A DNA stretch of 10,342 nt from DAONLM01 sp035406685. Lineage in GTDB: Bacteria; Spirochaetota; GWE2-31-10; MWDO01. The notes below the pieces were generated by a model. The model saw nothing but the letters and a program-made list of their open reading frames with translations, searched no databases and was not told the origin of the DNA. Below are positions 1 to 5,379 of this stretch, piece by piece. A program made the translations under genes and the position numbers. The stretch's first letter is position 1. Every line of letters starts with the position of its first letter. Location: NCBI GenBank assembly GCA_035406685.1, contig DAONLM010000105.1, positions 1-10,342 on the forward strand, given 5' to 3'.

Positions 1-343
1 TTACAAAATCCTCAATTTTTTCTATTACCTCACTCTTAAATCTATCAAACCATACCTTTCCTCTTATTTTTAATCTTTTGTTATATCTAACAGCGAATGT
101 TCCCAGTAACCACTGCATTATTTTTGATAGATTTTCCCCTCTTTTGGGTCTTATAATAAAATGACAGTGGGTATAAACAAATACGAAATTTAGAAGAGAG
201 AATCTAAATTTCTTCTTTGCCTGTTTTAAAGTTAATAATAGCATTTCGCGGACGAAGAGGGGCTTTAGTTCAGGTCTGTCCCTGTTGATTGTGCAGGTAA
301 TATAATAGCTAGCCCCCTTTTTTAGTATTCTATTTCTCCTCAT
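1..343 (-). CDS. REP-associated tyrosine transposase (Y1_Tnp/IS200-like, RAYT), C-terminus beyond window
   Basis: The frame opens with ATG at 343 after a strong Shine-Dalgarno (AAGGAGG) and runs 114 codons off the left edge. It matches the single-domain HUH/Y1 transposase family that nicks and moves REP-like hairpins. Visible marks are an N-terminal beta strand (GASYYITCTINR, residues 10-21), the metal-binding HUH pair as THCHFII (His59, His61), and the later GKVWFDRFKSEVI segment (95-107), which corresponds to the family's G-x-W-x-x-R-(Y/F) motif. In E. coli RAYT the catalytic tyrosine sits in a YI..NP motif shortly after that segment, so here it should lie just outside the window and cannot be checked. 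RAYTs are usually single-copy domesticated genes. Two GGGACAGA repeats and a palindrome lie 110-170 bp upstream and could be its targets (inference). Confidence 0.85.
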   Translation of the reverse strand, partial: MRRNRILKKGASYYITCTINRDRPELKPLFVREMLLLTLKQAKKKFRFSLLNFVFVYTHCHFIIRPKRGENLSKIMQWLLGTFAVRYNKRLKIRGKVWFDRFKSEVIEKIEDFV

Positions 344-372
344 AAAAAATCCTCCTTGCTTTTAAAAAAGTA

Positions 373-416
373 TTTCTATATATTAATCACAAAATTTCTT
401 AGAAAATCCTTTACAA
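373..416 (-). repeat. 44-bp upstream element, left copy
   Basis: Read on the minus strand this 44-bp block starts TTGTAAAGGATTTTCT and ends TTAATATATAGAAA. It lies 29 nt before the transposase start codon. A copy with only two mismatches lies at 10180-10223 before the other outward-facing gene. The block carries short inverted ends (TTTCTA and TAGAAA), so it could be a promoter or operator, a 5' UTR element, or the end of a mobile repeat. No clean sigma-70 spacing was found inside it. Confidence 0.7.
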
Positions 417-450
417 GTTTTGAGAAAAAATTTAGTTTTTTTGAAAAAAA

Positions 451-509
451 TTAAAATGAGGGACAGACTTATAAATTTTTTATAATTATAAAATTAAAAT
501 AGGGACAGA
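451..509 (+). repeat. Paired GGGACAGA direct repeats flanking an AT palindrome
   Basis: TTAAAATGAGGGACAGA (451-467) and TTAAAATAGGGACAGA (494-509) are direct repeats differing by one inserted base. Between them lies a perfect 16-bp palindrome (478-493, centred on AATT). The same GGGACAGA octamer also occurs inside the transposase gene, on its coding strand. A unit of repeat, palindrome and repeat next to a RAYT is the arrangement expected of REP/BIME-type target sequences. Their use by this transposase is inference. Confidence 0.5.
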
Positions 510-800
510 TCTGATCTATACTTATCATAATGTTAAACTATTTTTCATATAGATCTCAATAGCTTACAAATTAAAAGTTTGTTAGTATACATAAGAATAA
601 ATTAGTATCCAAATACGATATATCTTTATCATAAAAGAAACAAAAAATAATTAATACCAAGAGTATTTTATTGAAACCAAAATAAGATTAATAAACTAAA
701 AATCATATCAAACACTAATATAAAATATTTTTATTTTCTGATAGTTATCTTAACTAATTATTTTGAACTACCTCCTCCCAATTTGATAGAGTTCTTGAAT

Positions 801-985
801 TGTAAATAACTTGTTAATAATTTGAAAAAATATTAATAAAAAGTGAATTTTGTTTCATTTTATATAAATTATAATGTAACTTGAAGATATATAATGAAGT
901 TACAATAAATTTAATCTCTATACTTAATATTATGAAATTCAATTATTAACATTTTAAAAAAATAGTTGTGAATAACTTGTTAATA
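801..985 (+). repeat. 19-bp direct repeat pair, DnaA-box-like
   Basis: TGTAAATAACTTGTTAATA (801-819) recurs as TGTGAATAACTTGTTAATA (967-985), with one mismatch and 166 bp apart. The first nine bases of the second copy, read on the minus strand, are TTATTCACA, which fits the DnaA-box consensus TTATNCACA. The first copy deviates by one base. At 1107-1115 a further one-mismatch box (TTATCCCCA) occurs. No replication gene lies nearby, so an origin role is not claimed. Confidence 0.35.
875..904. other. Dyad symmetry of 8-bp arms
   Basis: TGTAACTT (875-882) and AAGTTACA (897-904) are perfect inverted arms separated by 14 bp, overlapping the last base of a TATAAT hexamer (870-875). This layout would suit an operator, but no good -35 box and no downstream gene accompany it. 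In such AT-rich DNA the TATAAT may be chance. Confidence 0.3.
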
Positions 986-1214
986 TCTTATCACTATGGC
1001 ATTAAATCTGTTAAATATAAATAAAGTATAGATTTAATTGATTAATAAATGCTTACTCCAATATTTATTAATAACTAAATACAACTCATGTGGCAATCGT
1101 CGTTTTTTATCCCCAAAAGATTAGCCCACTTATCAACCTCATACTTTTTATTGACATATATTAATAAAACAGAATAAAAGTTTTAAGGTTAAAAAATATA
1201 GTAAAAATTTCAAA

Positions 1215-1429
1215 TTATATTACACAAATCTCTGCTTTATAATTTTTTTTATGATCTTTTTCAATGATACAATTTAATTTATTATTTTCTTGAGTCAAAT
1301 TAAATTCAAAAGTTAAACAAGAGTCAGAGTATTTGCAATTCCCAGAAAAATTAGTATCAATGAAGGTCGAAGTATTCTTCTTACAATCAAAAATTAAAAA
1401 AATTAATAAAAAAATAAATATTTTTTCAT
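1215..1429 (-). pseudogene. Small Cys-rich lipoprotein gene, broken by a one-base shift near the start
   Basis: From ATG at 1427-1429 the frame hits TAA after eight codons, but the frame one base over stays open for about 65 codons to TAA at 1215. Adding one base to the A6 run just after the start codon (or to the following T7 run) gives a 71-residue protein. It would begin MKKIFIFLLIFLIFDCKKN: positive N-terminus, hydrophobic core and a Cys at residue 16 in a lipoprotein-like position. The remaining cysteines (32, 38, 54, 69) could form two disulfides. The whole span is 215 nt, one short of 72 codons. No family is recognised. A weak SD-like GGGG and a candidate promoter (1449-1478) precede it. 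It could be a true frameshift, a phase-variable tract or a sequencing error. Confidence 0.5.
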
Positions 1430-1448
1430 TATTGTGCCCCGAAAAAAT

Positions 1449-1478
1449 TGTATATAATTTTATAATTAATTCTGTAAA
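1449..1478 (-). promoter_or_regulatory. Candidate sigma-70 promoter of the small lipoprotein gene
   Basis: On the minus strand TTTACA (1473-1478) and TATACA (1449-1454) are separated by 18 bp, ending 19 nt before the ATG at 1429. Both hexamers deviate by one base from consensus. In AT-rich DNA such pairs arise by chance, so support is modest. Confidence 0.3.
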
Positions 1479-1567
1479 TTTTTATATCAATATTTTTCAA
1501 AGTTAACCAAATTTTTACCTAAAAATAAAATCACACCCTATAATCTCAATTGGTGATAAAATTTTTG

Positions 1568-1594
1568 TTAAGAATTTTTTTAGAATTCCGATTT
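1568..1594 (+). promoter_or_regulatory. Sigma-28-like (FliA) promoter of flaB1
   Basis: TTAA (1568-1571), 15 bp, then TCCGATTT (1587-1594) resembles the flagellar sigma-28 consensus TAAA-N15-GCCGATAA with the CCGAT core intact. TAAG at 1569 with a 14-bp spacer is the alternative -35. Transcription would begin near 1601, giving a leader of about 54 nt that consists almost entirely of the two hairpins before flaB1. Confidence 0.6.
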
Positions 1595-1608
1595 TGATAA
1601 TAAGGCGC

Positions 1609-1652
1609 CAAAGACAAGGATGTCTTTGAAATTTTAGAATCAAGGAGGATTC
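1609..1652 (+). promoter_or_regulatory. Probable CsrA-binding leader of flaB1: two GGA hairpins, one over the Shine-Dalgarno
   Basis: The first hairpin (1609-1628) has a perfect 8-bp stem CAAAGACA/TGTCTTTG and loop AGGA. Its core AGACAAGGATGT fits 11 of 12 positions of the SELEX-derived CsrA consensus RUACARGGAUGU. The second (1637-1652) has arms GAATC/GATTC and loop AAGGAG, which is the Shine-Dalgarno sequence itself. The GGA at 1618 and the SD GGA at 1644 are 26 nt apart. A CsrA dimer bridging both would block ribosome access, as established for Bacillus hag; Borrelia CsrA also represses flaB. Binding here is inferred. Confidence 0.65.
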
Positions 1653-1654
1653 AA

Positions 1655-2530
1655 ATGATTATTAATCACAATTTAAGTGCGATGTTTGCCAATCGCCATG
1701 TAAAGTTTAATGATTTTGAATTAACAAAAAATTTAGAGAAAGTAAGCTCTGGGTTTAGAATCAATAGGGCAAGTGATGATGCCAGTGGATTAGCAGTATC
1801 TGAAAAGATGAGATCTCAAATCAGAGGTCTTATAAGAGCAGAAAAGAACGCAGAAGATGGCATTTCACTGATTCAAACAGCAGAGGGATATTTGCAAGAG
1901 TCTCAAGATATTATCCAGAGACTAAGAGAGTTAGCAGTTCAGGCTGCAAACGGCGTGTACTCAAGTGAAGATAGAATGTATATTCAGGTTGAGGTAAGTC
2001 AGTTAATTGATGAAGTGGATAGAATTGCTTCACACGCCCAGTTTAATGGAATGAACTTGTTAACTGGTAGATTTGCAAAACAGGGTGCAATGAATATTGT
2101 CACTGGCAGTATGTGGCTACATATAGGAGCTAATATGGATCAAAGAGAGCAGGTATTTATCGGTACAATGACTAGTCAGGGATTAGGTTTAAAGAATCCA
2201 AGCGGATTGCCACATACAGCAACCTTTATTTCATTATCAAGCCCAGATGCTGCAAATTCAGCGATTGGTACACTTGATATGGCACTTAAAATTGTTAACA
2301 AACAGCGTGCCGACCTGGGAGCATACCAAAATAGACTTGAGCATGCTACAAGAGGCTTGTTGGCAGGAGCTGAGAACTTGCAACACGCAGAATCCATTAT
2401 AAGAGATGCTAACATAGCAGAAGAGATGGTTCAATATGCAAAAAACCAGATTTTAGTTCAATCTTCAATGGCTATGTTAGCACAAGCAAATCAAAAACCA
2501 CAAGCAGTCTTGCAGCTTTTACGGGGTTAA
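1655..2530 (+). CDS. flaB: Periplasmic flagellin core subunit FlaB (first paralog)
   Basis: This is a 291-residue flagellin, the usual length of spirochaete FlaB (about 285). It assembles into the core of the periplasmic flagellar filament after export through the flagellar type III apparatus, so it has no signal peptide. The conserved N-terminal D0/D1 part (about 1-140) includes SSGFRINRASDDASGLAVSE and RIASHAQFNGMN. The FlaB signature SMWLHIGANMDQRE follows near residue 155, and the C-terminal D1/D0 helix (about 205-290) includes NKQRADLGAYQNRLE and ends in QLLRG. The variable outer D2/D3 domains of enteric flagellins are absent. ATG is fixed by AAGGAGG six bases upstream. It is the most divergent of the three copies (for example SMAMLAQAN where the others have GTAMLAQAN) and forms its own unit with promoter and terminator. 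Confidence 0.95.
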   Translation: MIINHNLSAMFANRHVKFNDFELTKNLEKVSSGFRINRASDDASGLAVSEKMRSQIRGLIRAEKNAEDGISLIQTAEGYLQESQDIIQRLRELAVQAANGVYSSEDRMYIQVEVSQLIDEVDRIASHAQFNGMNLLTGRFAKQGAMNIVTGSMWLHIGANMDQREQVFIGTMTSQGLGLKNPSGLPHTATFISLSSPDAANSAIGTLDMALKIVNKQRADLGAYQNRLEHATRGLLAGAENLQHAESIIRDANIAEEMVQYAKNQILVQSSMAMLAQANQKPQAVLQLLRG

Positions 2531-2553
2531 TATTCATAATTGTTCCCAGGGGG

Positions 2554-2586
2554 AATCCTCCACTAAGTTGGTGGAGGATTTTTTTT
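2554..2586 (+). terminator. Rho-independent terminator after flaB1
   Basis: AATCCTCCAC (2554-2563) pairs perfectly with GTGGAGGATT (2571-2580) around a 7-nt loop and runs directly into a stretch of eight T (2579-2586). It lies 23 nt after the flaB1 stop and separates flaB1 from flaB2. Confidence 0.9.
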
Positions 2587-2665
2587 ATTAATTTTTTTTT
2601 TATAAAAAAAATAAAAAAAATACTTGAATTTTCTAAAAATATTTTGTATAATAAATAAAAAATAT

Positions 2666-2692
2666 TAAAGATTTTTTTTATTATACCGATTA
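2666..2692 (+). promoter_or_regulatory. Sigma-28 (FliA) promoter of flaB2
   Basis: TAAA (2666-2669), exactly 15 bp, then ACCGATTA (2685-2692) matches TAAA-N15-GCCGATAA at the whole -35 and six of eight -10 positions. The start point would fall near 2700, giving a leader of about 174 nt. Confidence 0.75.
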
Positions 2693-2747
2693 ATAAGAAT
2701 GAGAAATTATATAATAAAAGGGGGAAGGGGTAAGATAAAATAATTTA

Positions 2748-2818
2748 AGAATGTTTTTTGTGGGGGCAGAGAACATTCTGATACAAAAAGTAAAAAAGAT
2801 AATTCGTGTGAATTATCT
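2748..2818 (+). promoter_or_regulatory. Two additional hairpins in the flaB2 leader
   Basis: AGAATGTT (2748-2755) pairs with AACATTCT (2772-2779) around a G-rich 16-nt loop. AGATAATTC (2797-2805) pairs perfectly with GAATTATCT (2810-2818) around GTGT. Neither is followed by a T run, so they are not terminators. They probably fold the long leader or protect its 5' part. No known riboswitch class was recognised. Confidence 0.5.
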
Positions 2819-2829
2819 AAAAATAAAAA

Positions 2830-2867
2830 CAGGTAAGGATTACCTGGTAAACTAAGTTTCATGGAGG
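2830..2867 (+). promoter_or_regulatory. Probable CsrA-binding hairpin plus Shine-Dalgarno site of flaB2
   Basis: CAGGTA (2830-2835) pairs with TACCTG (2841-2846), presenting AGGAT in the loop; GGA in a hairpin loop is the CsrA recognition feature. The loop GGA starts at 2837 and the GGA of the Shine-Dalgarno (GGAGG, 2863-2867) starts at 2863. This is 26 nt apart, the same spacing as before flaB1 although the surrounding bases differ. Confidence 0.6.
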
Positions 2868-2873
2868 AAACAA

Positions 2874-3749
2874 ATGATTATCAACCACAACATGTCATCT
2901 ATTAATGCTAACCGTGTCTTGAAGTTTAACAATGTTAATGTTACAAAAGACATGGAAAAACTTTCATCTGGCTTAAAAATTAACAGAGCTGCTGATGATG
3001 CCAGTGGATTAGCAGTATCTGAAAAAATGAGAAGCCAGATAAGAGGGTTAATCCAAGCAGAAAAAAATGCTGAGAATGGTATCTCTTTTATTCAAACAGC
3101 TGAGGGGTATTTACAAGAGACTCAGGATGTTTTACAAAGAATAAGAGAGCTAGCAGTTCAGGCATCAAATGGCATCTACACTGATGAAGACAGAATGTAT
3201 ATTCAGGTAGAGATCAGCCAGTTAGTCGATGAAATCGACAGAATTGCATCCCATGCTCAATTCAATGGTATGAATATGCTTACCGGTAGATTTGCTAATC
3301 CAGTATATGGTGGAACACCCACAGCAAGTATGTGGTTACACATTGGTGCTAATATGGATCAAAGAGAAGAGGTATTTATTGGCACCATGACAAGCCAGGG
3401 ATTAGGATTAAAAGAAGCTACCGGTTTACCACATGCAGCAAAGCCAACTTTTACACTTTCAACACCAGATGGTGCTAATATGTCAATCGGACTCATGGAT
3501 ATGGCATTAAAGAAAGTTAATAAGCAAAGAGCTGATCTTGGTGCATATCAGAACAGATTAGAGCATGCAACAAAAGGCTTATTGATAGGGGCTGAAAATT
3601 TACAGGCTGCTGAGTCAATTATTAGAGATGCTGATATGGCAAGTGAAATAGTTAATTTCACAAAGAATAGTATTCTTGTTCAGTCTGGTACAGCTATGCT
3701 TGCTCAGGCTAATGCTAAGACTCAGTCAGTATTACAATTATTAAGATAA
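2874..3749 (+). CDS. flaB: Periplasmic flagellin core subunit FlaB (second paralog)
   Basis: This is a 291-residue FlaB that polymerises into the periplasmic filament core. It has the same domain order as its neighbours: N-terminal D0/D1 helices (MIINHNMSSINAN, SSGLKINRAADDASGLAVSE), the signature SMWLHIGANMDQRE, then NKQRADLGAYQNRLE and SGTAMLAQAN before the terminal QLLR. Start choice rests on GGAGG six bases before ATG and on alignment with the paralogs. It shares with flaB3 the N-terminal SSINAN and the GGTPTASMW segment, so these two are closer to each other than to flaB1. Long stretches are nearly identical in DNA to flaB1 (around GATGATGCCAGTGGATTAGC), which permits recombination. There is no clear terminator after it, so read-through into flaB3 is possible. 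Confidence 0.95.
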   Translation: MIINHNMSSINANRVLKFNNVNVTKDMEKLSSGLKINRAADDASGLAVSEKMRSQIRGLIQAEKNAENGISFIQTAEGYLQETQDVLQRIRELAVQASNGIYTDEDRMYIQVEISQLVDEIDRIASHAQFNGMNMLTGRFANPVYGGTPTASMWLHIGANMDQREEVFIGTMTSQGLGLKEATGLPHAAKPTFTLSTPDGANMSIGLMDMALKKVNKQRADLGAYQNRLEHATKGLLIGAENLQAAESIIRDADMASEIVNFTKNSILVQSGTAMLAQANAKTQSVLQLLR

Positions 3750-3807
3750 TTAAGATAAAATATAAGTTCTTTGAAAGAAAAATAGTTTGGATTGCTCTTC
3801 TTGGATG

Positions 3808-3857
3808 ACAGGTAGTTAATGGGCGTCGCCTCCTATGTAATAGGGGGCTATGCCTGT
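3808..3857 (+). promoter_or_regulatory. Strong nested hairpin in the flaB2-flaB3 intergenic leader
   Basis: An outer stem ACAGG/CCTGT (3808-3812 with 3853-3857) encloses a GC-rich inner stem GCCTCCTA/TAGGGGGC (3828-3835 with 3841-3848, one G-U pair, loop TGTAA). The unpaired segment between them (3813-3827, containing GGGCGTC) leaves room for a ligand pocket or pseudoknot. The GC content is far above its surroundings. I tested it by eye against c-di-GMP class I and II riboswitch cores and found no match. It may be a regulatory RNA of unknown type. Confidence 0.45.
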
Positions 3858-3867
3858 TTATTGATAA

Positions 3868-3901
3868 CAGAAAAGGGCGCATTTTTTTGTGGTTTATTAA
3901 T
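3868..3901 (+). repeat. Upstream half of complementary segments flanking flaB3 (A and B)
   Basis: Segment A, CAGAAAAGGGCGCATTT (3868-3884), and segment B, TGTGGTTTATTAAT (3888-3901), each reappear reverse-complemented after flaB3: A at 4855-4872 with one extra base, B at 4885-4898 without mismatch. A further TTGATA just before A (3862-3866) is also matched at 4877-4882. In the transcript the two sides could pair across the whole gene. Confidence 0.55.
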
Positions 3902-3948
3902 GTTATTCAATAACAGAACTACTTGTTATTTCCGAATGAGTCGGAAAT
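3901..3948 (+). promoter_or_regulatory. Mutually exclusive hairpins directly before flaB3
   Basis: TGTTATT (3901-3907), AATAACA (3909-3915) and TGTTATT (3924-3930) follow one another, so the middle arm can pair with either side. A perfect hairpin ATTTCCGA/TCGGAAAT (3928-3948, loop ATGAG) overlaps the last arm. This geometry resembles a switch between alternative folds. The same place contains CCGAAT, a poor sigma-28 -10 look-alike (TAAC-N16-TCCGAATG), so a weak promoter is an alternative reading. Confidence 0.4.
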
Positions 3949-3985
3949 ATAATTATTTTTTAAAAAATTCAAGGAGGGTAATTTA

Positions 3986-4837
3986 ATGATTATTAACCAT
4001 AACATGTCAAGCATTAATGCCAACAATGTTTTAAAATTTAAGGTGAGAGATGTAGATAAGACAATGGAAAAACTCTCATCTGGTATGAGAATAAACAGAG
4101 CAGGTGACGATGCTTCTGGATTAGCAGTATCAGAAAAGATGAGAGCTCAAATAAGAGGTCTTAATCAGGCTGAGAAAAACATCCAGAATGGTGTATCTTT
4201 CATTCAGGCTACTGAAGGATACTTACAGGAAACACAGGATGTTGTTCACAGAATAAGAGAACTGGCTGTTCAGGCTTCCAACGGTATTTATACTGATGAA
4301 GACAGAATGCAGATTCAGGTTGAAGTTGATCAATTAGTTGATGAAATCAACAGAATCGCATCTCACGCTCAATTTAATGGTATGAATATGCTTACTGGTA
4401 GATTTGCTAATGCACAAAAAGGTGGAACACCTACTGCAAGTATGTGGCTCCATGTTGGTGCAAATATGGATCAGAGAGAGCAGATAATGATTGGAACAAT
4501 GACTTCCGATGCTTTACTTAAGACTAAGGAAGAGAAAGTTTCAATTGCAAATCCAGGTGATGCTAATATGACAATTGGTAAAGCAGATATTGCTTTAATG
4601 AAGATCAATAGTCAGAGAGCAGATCTTGGTGCATACCAGAACAGATTTGAAATGGCACAAAAGGGTGTTGCTATTGCTGCTGAAAACTTACAGGCTGCAG
4701 AATCCATTATTAGAGACGCTAATATGGCATCAGAGGCTGTAAACTTTGTAAAGGATAGTATCCTTGTTCAGTCTGGCACTGCAATGCTCGCTCAGGCTAA
4801 TACAAGACCTCAAACAGTTTTAAGATTGTTGGGTTAA
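3986..4837 (+). CDS. flaB: Periplasmic flagellin core subunit FlaB (third paralog)
   Basis: This 283-residue FlaB is eight residues shorter than the other two; the deletion lies in the central segment after GTMTS, where the GLGLK and GLPH stretches of the paralogs are lost. D0/D1 (SSGMRINRAGDDASGLAVSE, RIASHAQFNGMN), the signature SMWLHVGANMDQRE, NSQRADLGAYQNRFE and SGTAMLAQAN are intact, so it should be functional as a filament core subunit exported by the flagellar secretion system. AAGGAGGG lies eight bases before ATG. Its leader lacks the GGA-loop hairpin seen before flaB1 and flaB2 and instead carries a large structured region, so its control is probably different. A strong terminator ends the flagellin cluster after it. 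Confidence 0.95.
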   Translation: MIINHNMSSINANNVLKFKVRDVDKTMEKLSSGMRINRAGDDASGLAVSEKMRAQIRGLNQAEKNIQNGVSFIQATEGYLQETQDVVHRIRELAVQASNGIYTDEDRMQIQVEVDQLVDEINRIASHAQFNGMNMLTGRFANAQKGGTPTASMWLHVGANMDQREQIMIGTMTSDALLKTKEEKVSIANPGDANMTIGKADIALMKINSQRADLGAYQNRFEMAQKGVAIAAENLQAAESIIRDANMASEAVNFVKDSILVQSGTAMLAQANTRPQTVLRLLG

Positions 4838-4854
4838 AATCTGGCTTATTTTTC

Positions 4855-4898
4855 AAATGCGCCCTTTTTCTGAAAATATCAAGAATTAATAAACCACA
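4855..4898 (+). repeat. Downstream half of complementary segments flanking flaB3 (A' and B')
   Basis: A' (4855-4872, AAATGCGCCCTTTTTCTG) is the reverse complement of 3868-3884 apart from one extra base. B' (4885-4898, ATTAATAAACCACA) is the exact reverse complement of 3888-3901. The order is A-B-gene-A'-B', not the A-B-gene-B'-A' of a simple inverted repeat. Confidence 0.55.
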
Positions 4899-4911
4899 TT
4901 TTATTAAAAAC

Positions 4912-4950
4912 CCTCTTCTTAATGTTAAATTAAGAAGAGGTGCTTTTTTT
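4912..4950 (+). terminator. Rho-independent terminator after flaB3
   Basis: CCTCTTCTTAA (4912-4922) pairs perfectly over 11 bp with TTAAGAAGAGG (4930-4940), with a 7-nt loop, then TGC and seven T (4944-4950). It separates the flagellins from flaG-fliD. No promoter was found between it and flaG, so flaG may depend on partial read-through. Confidence 0.9.
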
Positions 4951-4998
4951 AAAAAAGAACTGGGGGGAAGAGTTACCTTAATTTAAGGAGGTTATAAG

Positions 4999-5367
4999 AT
5001 GATTGGAGACATTGACTATTTATCTTCTGACAAGTATAATTCTGTTATTATTCAAAAAAATATAAGAGAAAGAAGGAATTATAATGGGGAGACTCTTTCT
5101 AAAGAAGAAATAAAGGAGATTGTTCAAAAACAATCGCCAGACATTGATATTGAAAAAATTTTAAAATCAGTAGATCAATTTAATGCAATTACTTCCTCAA
5201 ATGAAAGAGTGGAATTATATTATAATAAGGATATTAATAGAGTTATAATTTCAATTGTTGATAAGGAGACCGATGAGGTAATAAGAGAGATCCCCTGTAA
5301 AGAGATTCAAAATCTTGCAAAGTATTTAAGAGAGGAATTGGGGAATCTTTATGATAAAAAGGCTTAA
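4999..5367 (+). CDS. flaG: Flagellar protein FlaG
   Basis: The 122-residue product ends in a FlaG domain (about 55-117) with the family's core VDKETDEVIREIPCKEI (residues 87-103) and a final amphipathic helix NLAKYLREEL. The N-terminal 50 residues are charged and not recognisable. FlaG proteins are typically encoded just before fliD and influence filament length or assembly; the molecular role is not settled. AAGGAGG lies seven bases before ATG. The segment CCTTA-ATT-TAAGG just upstream can fold and would partly hide the Shine-Dalgarno. It follows the flaB3 terminator by 48 nt and precedes fliD by 60 nt. Confidence 0.85.
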   Translation: MIGDIDYLSSDKYNSVIIQKNIRERRNYNGETLSKEEIKEIVQKQSPDIDIEKILKSVDQFNAITSSNERVELYYNKDINRVIISIVDKETDEVIREIPCKEIQNLAKYLREELGNLYDKKA

Positions 5368-5379
5368 TTAAAATTTTAA

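Larger units (their letters stand above)
510..1214. other. Very AT-rich intergenic stretch without a convincing gene
   Basis: All six frames are densely broken by stops. What can be seen is short: a dyad at 875-904 directly after a perfect TATAAT (870-875), a 19-bp direct repeat at 801-819 and 967-985, an AT-only inverted repeat at 1041-1072 (10-bp arms), and one 36-codon open stretch without a start codon on the minus strand (1075-1182). I see no RNA gene and no clear promoter that leads anywhere. The region may be decayed coding DNA or a long spacer between oppositely oriented units. Confidence 0.5.
3819..3986 (+). other. Possible 55-codon small ORF ending in a TAATG overlap with flaB3
   Basis: ATG at 3819 opens a frame that ends in TAA at 3984-3986, where the last A is also the first base of the flaB3 ATG. 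The product would start MGVASYVIGGYACLLIT, be hydrophobic for its first 30 residues and end basic (SRRVI). TAATG overlaps often couple translation. Against it: no good Shine-Dalgarno, start codons rich in GGC/GTC/GCC unlike the neighbours, and a sequence that also forms stable RNA hairpins. I keep it as a weak candidate, not a gene call. Confidence 0.2.

Noticed and set aside
870..875. Perfect TATAAT as promoter of an RNA gene in the AT-rich gap
   Set aside because: The best -35 candidates are poor or wrongly spaced, and no structured RNA or terminator follows.
1089..1178. 29-codon plus-strand ORF beginning MWQSSFFIPK
   Set aside because: No Shine-Dalgarno, no promoter, and the opposite strand has an equally open stretch; chance is likely.
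2176..2415. Open frame on the minus strand inside flaB1
   Set aside because: It is a shadow of a clearly coding gene, with no ribosome binding site and no family resemblance. The same holds for minus-strand frames inside fliD (5585-5779, 6139-6405, 6822-7106).
3805..3950. Cyclic-di-GMP riboswitch before flaB3
   Set aside because: A flagellar context made this attractive, but neither the class I core nor the class II core as I know them matches the hairpins here.
4834..4998. Dedicated sigma-28 promoter for flaG
   Set aside because: No CCGAT core occurs between flaB3 and flaG, and the space after the terminator is too short for promoter and leader.
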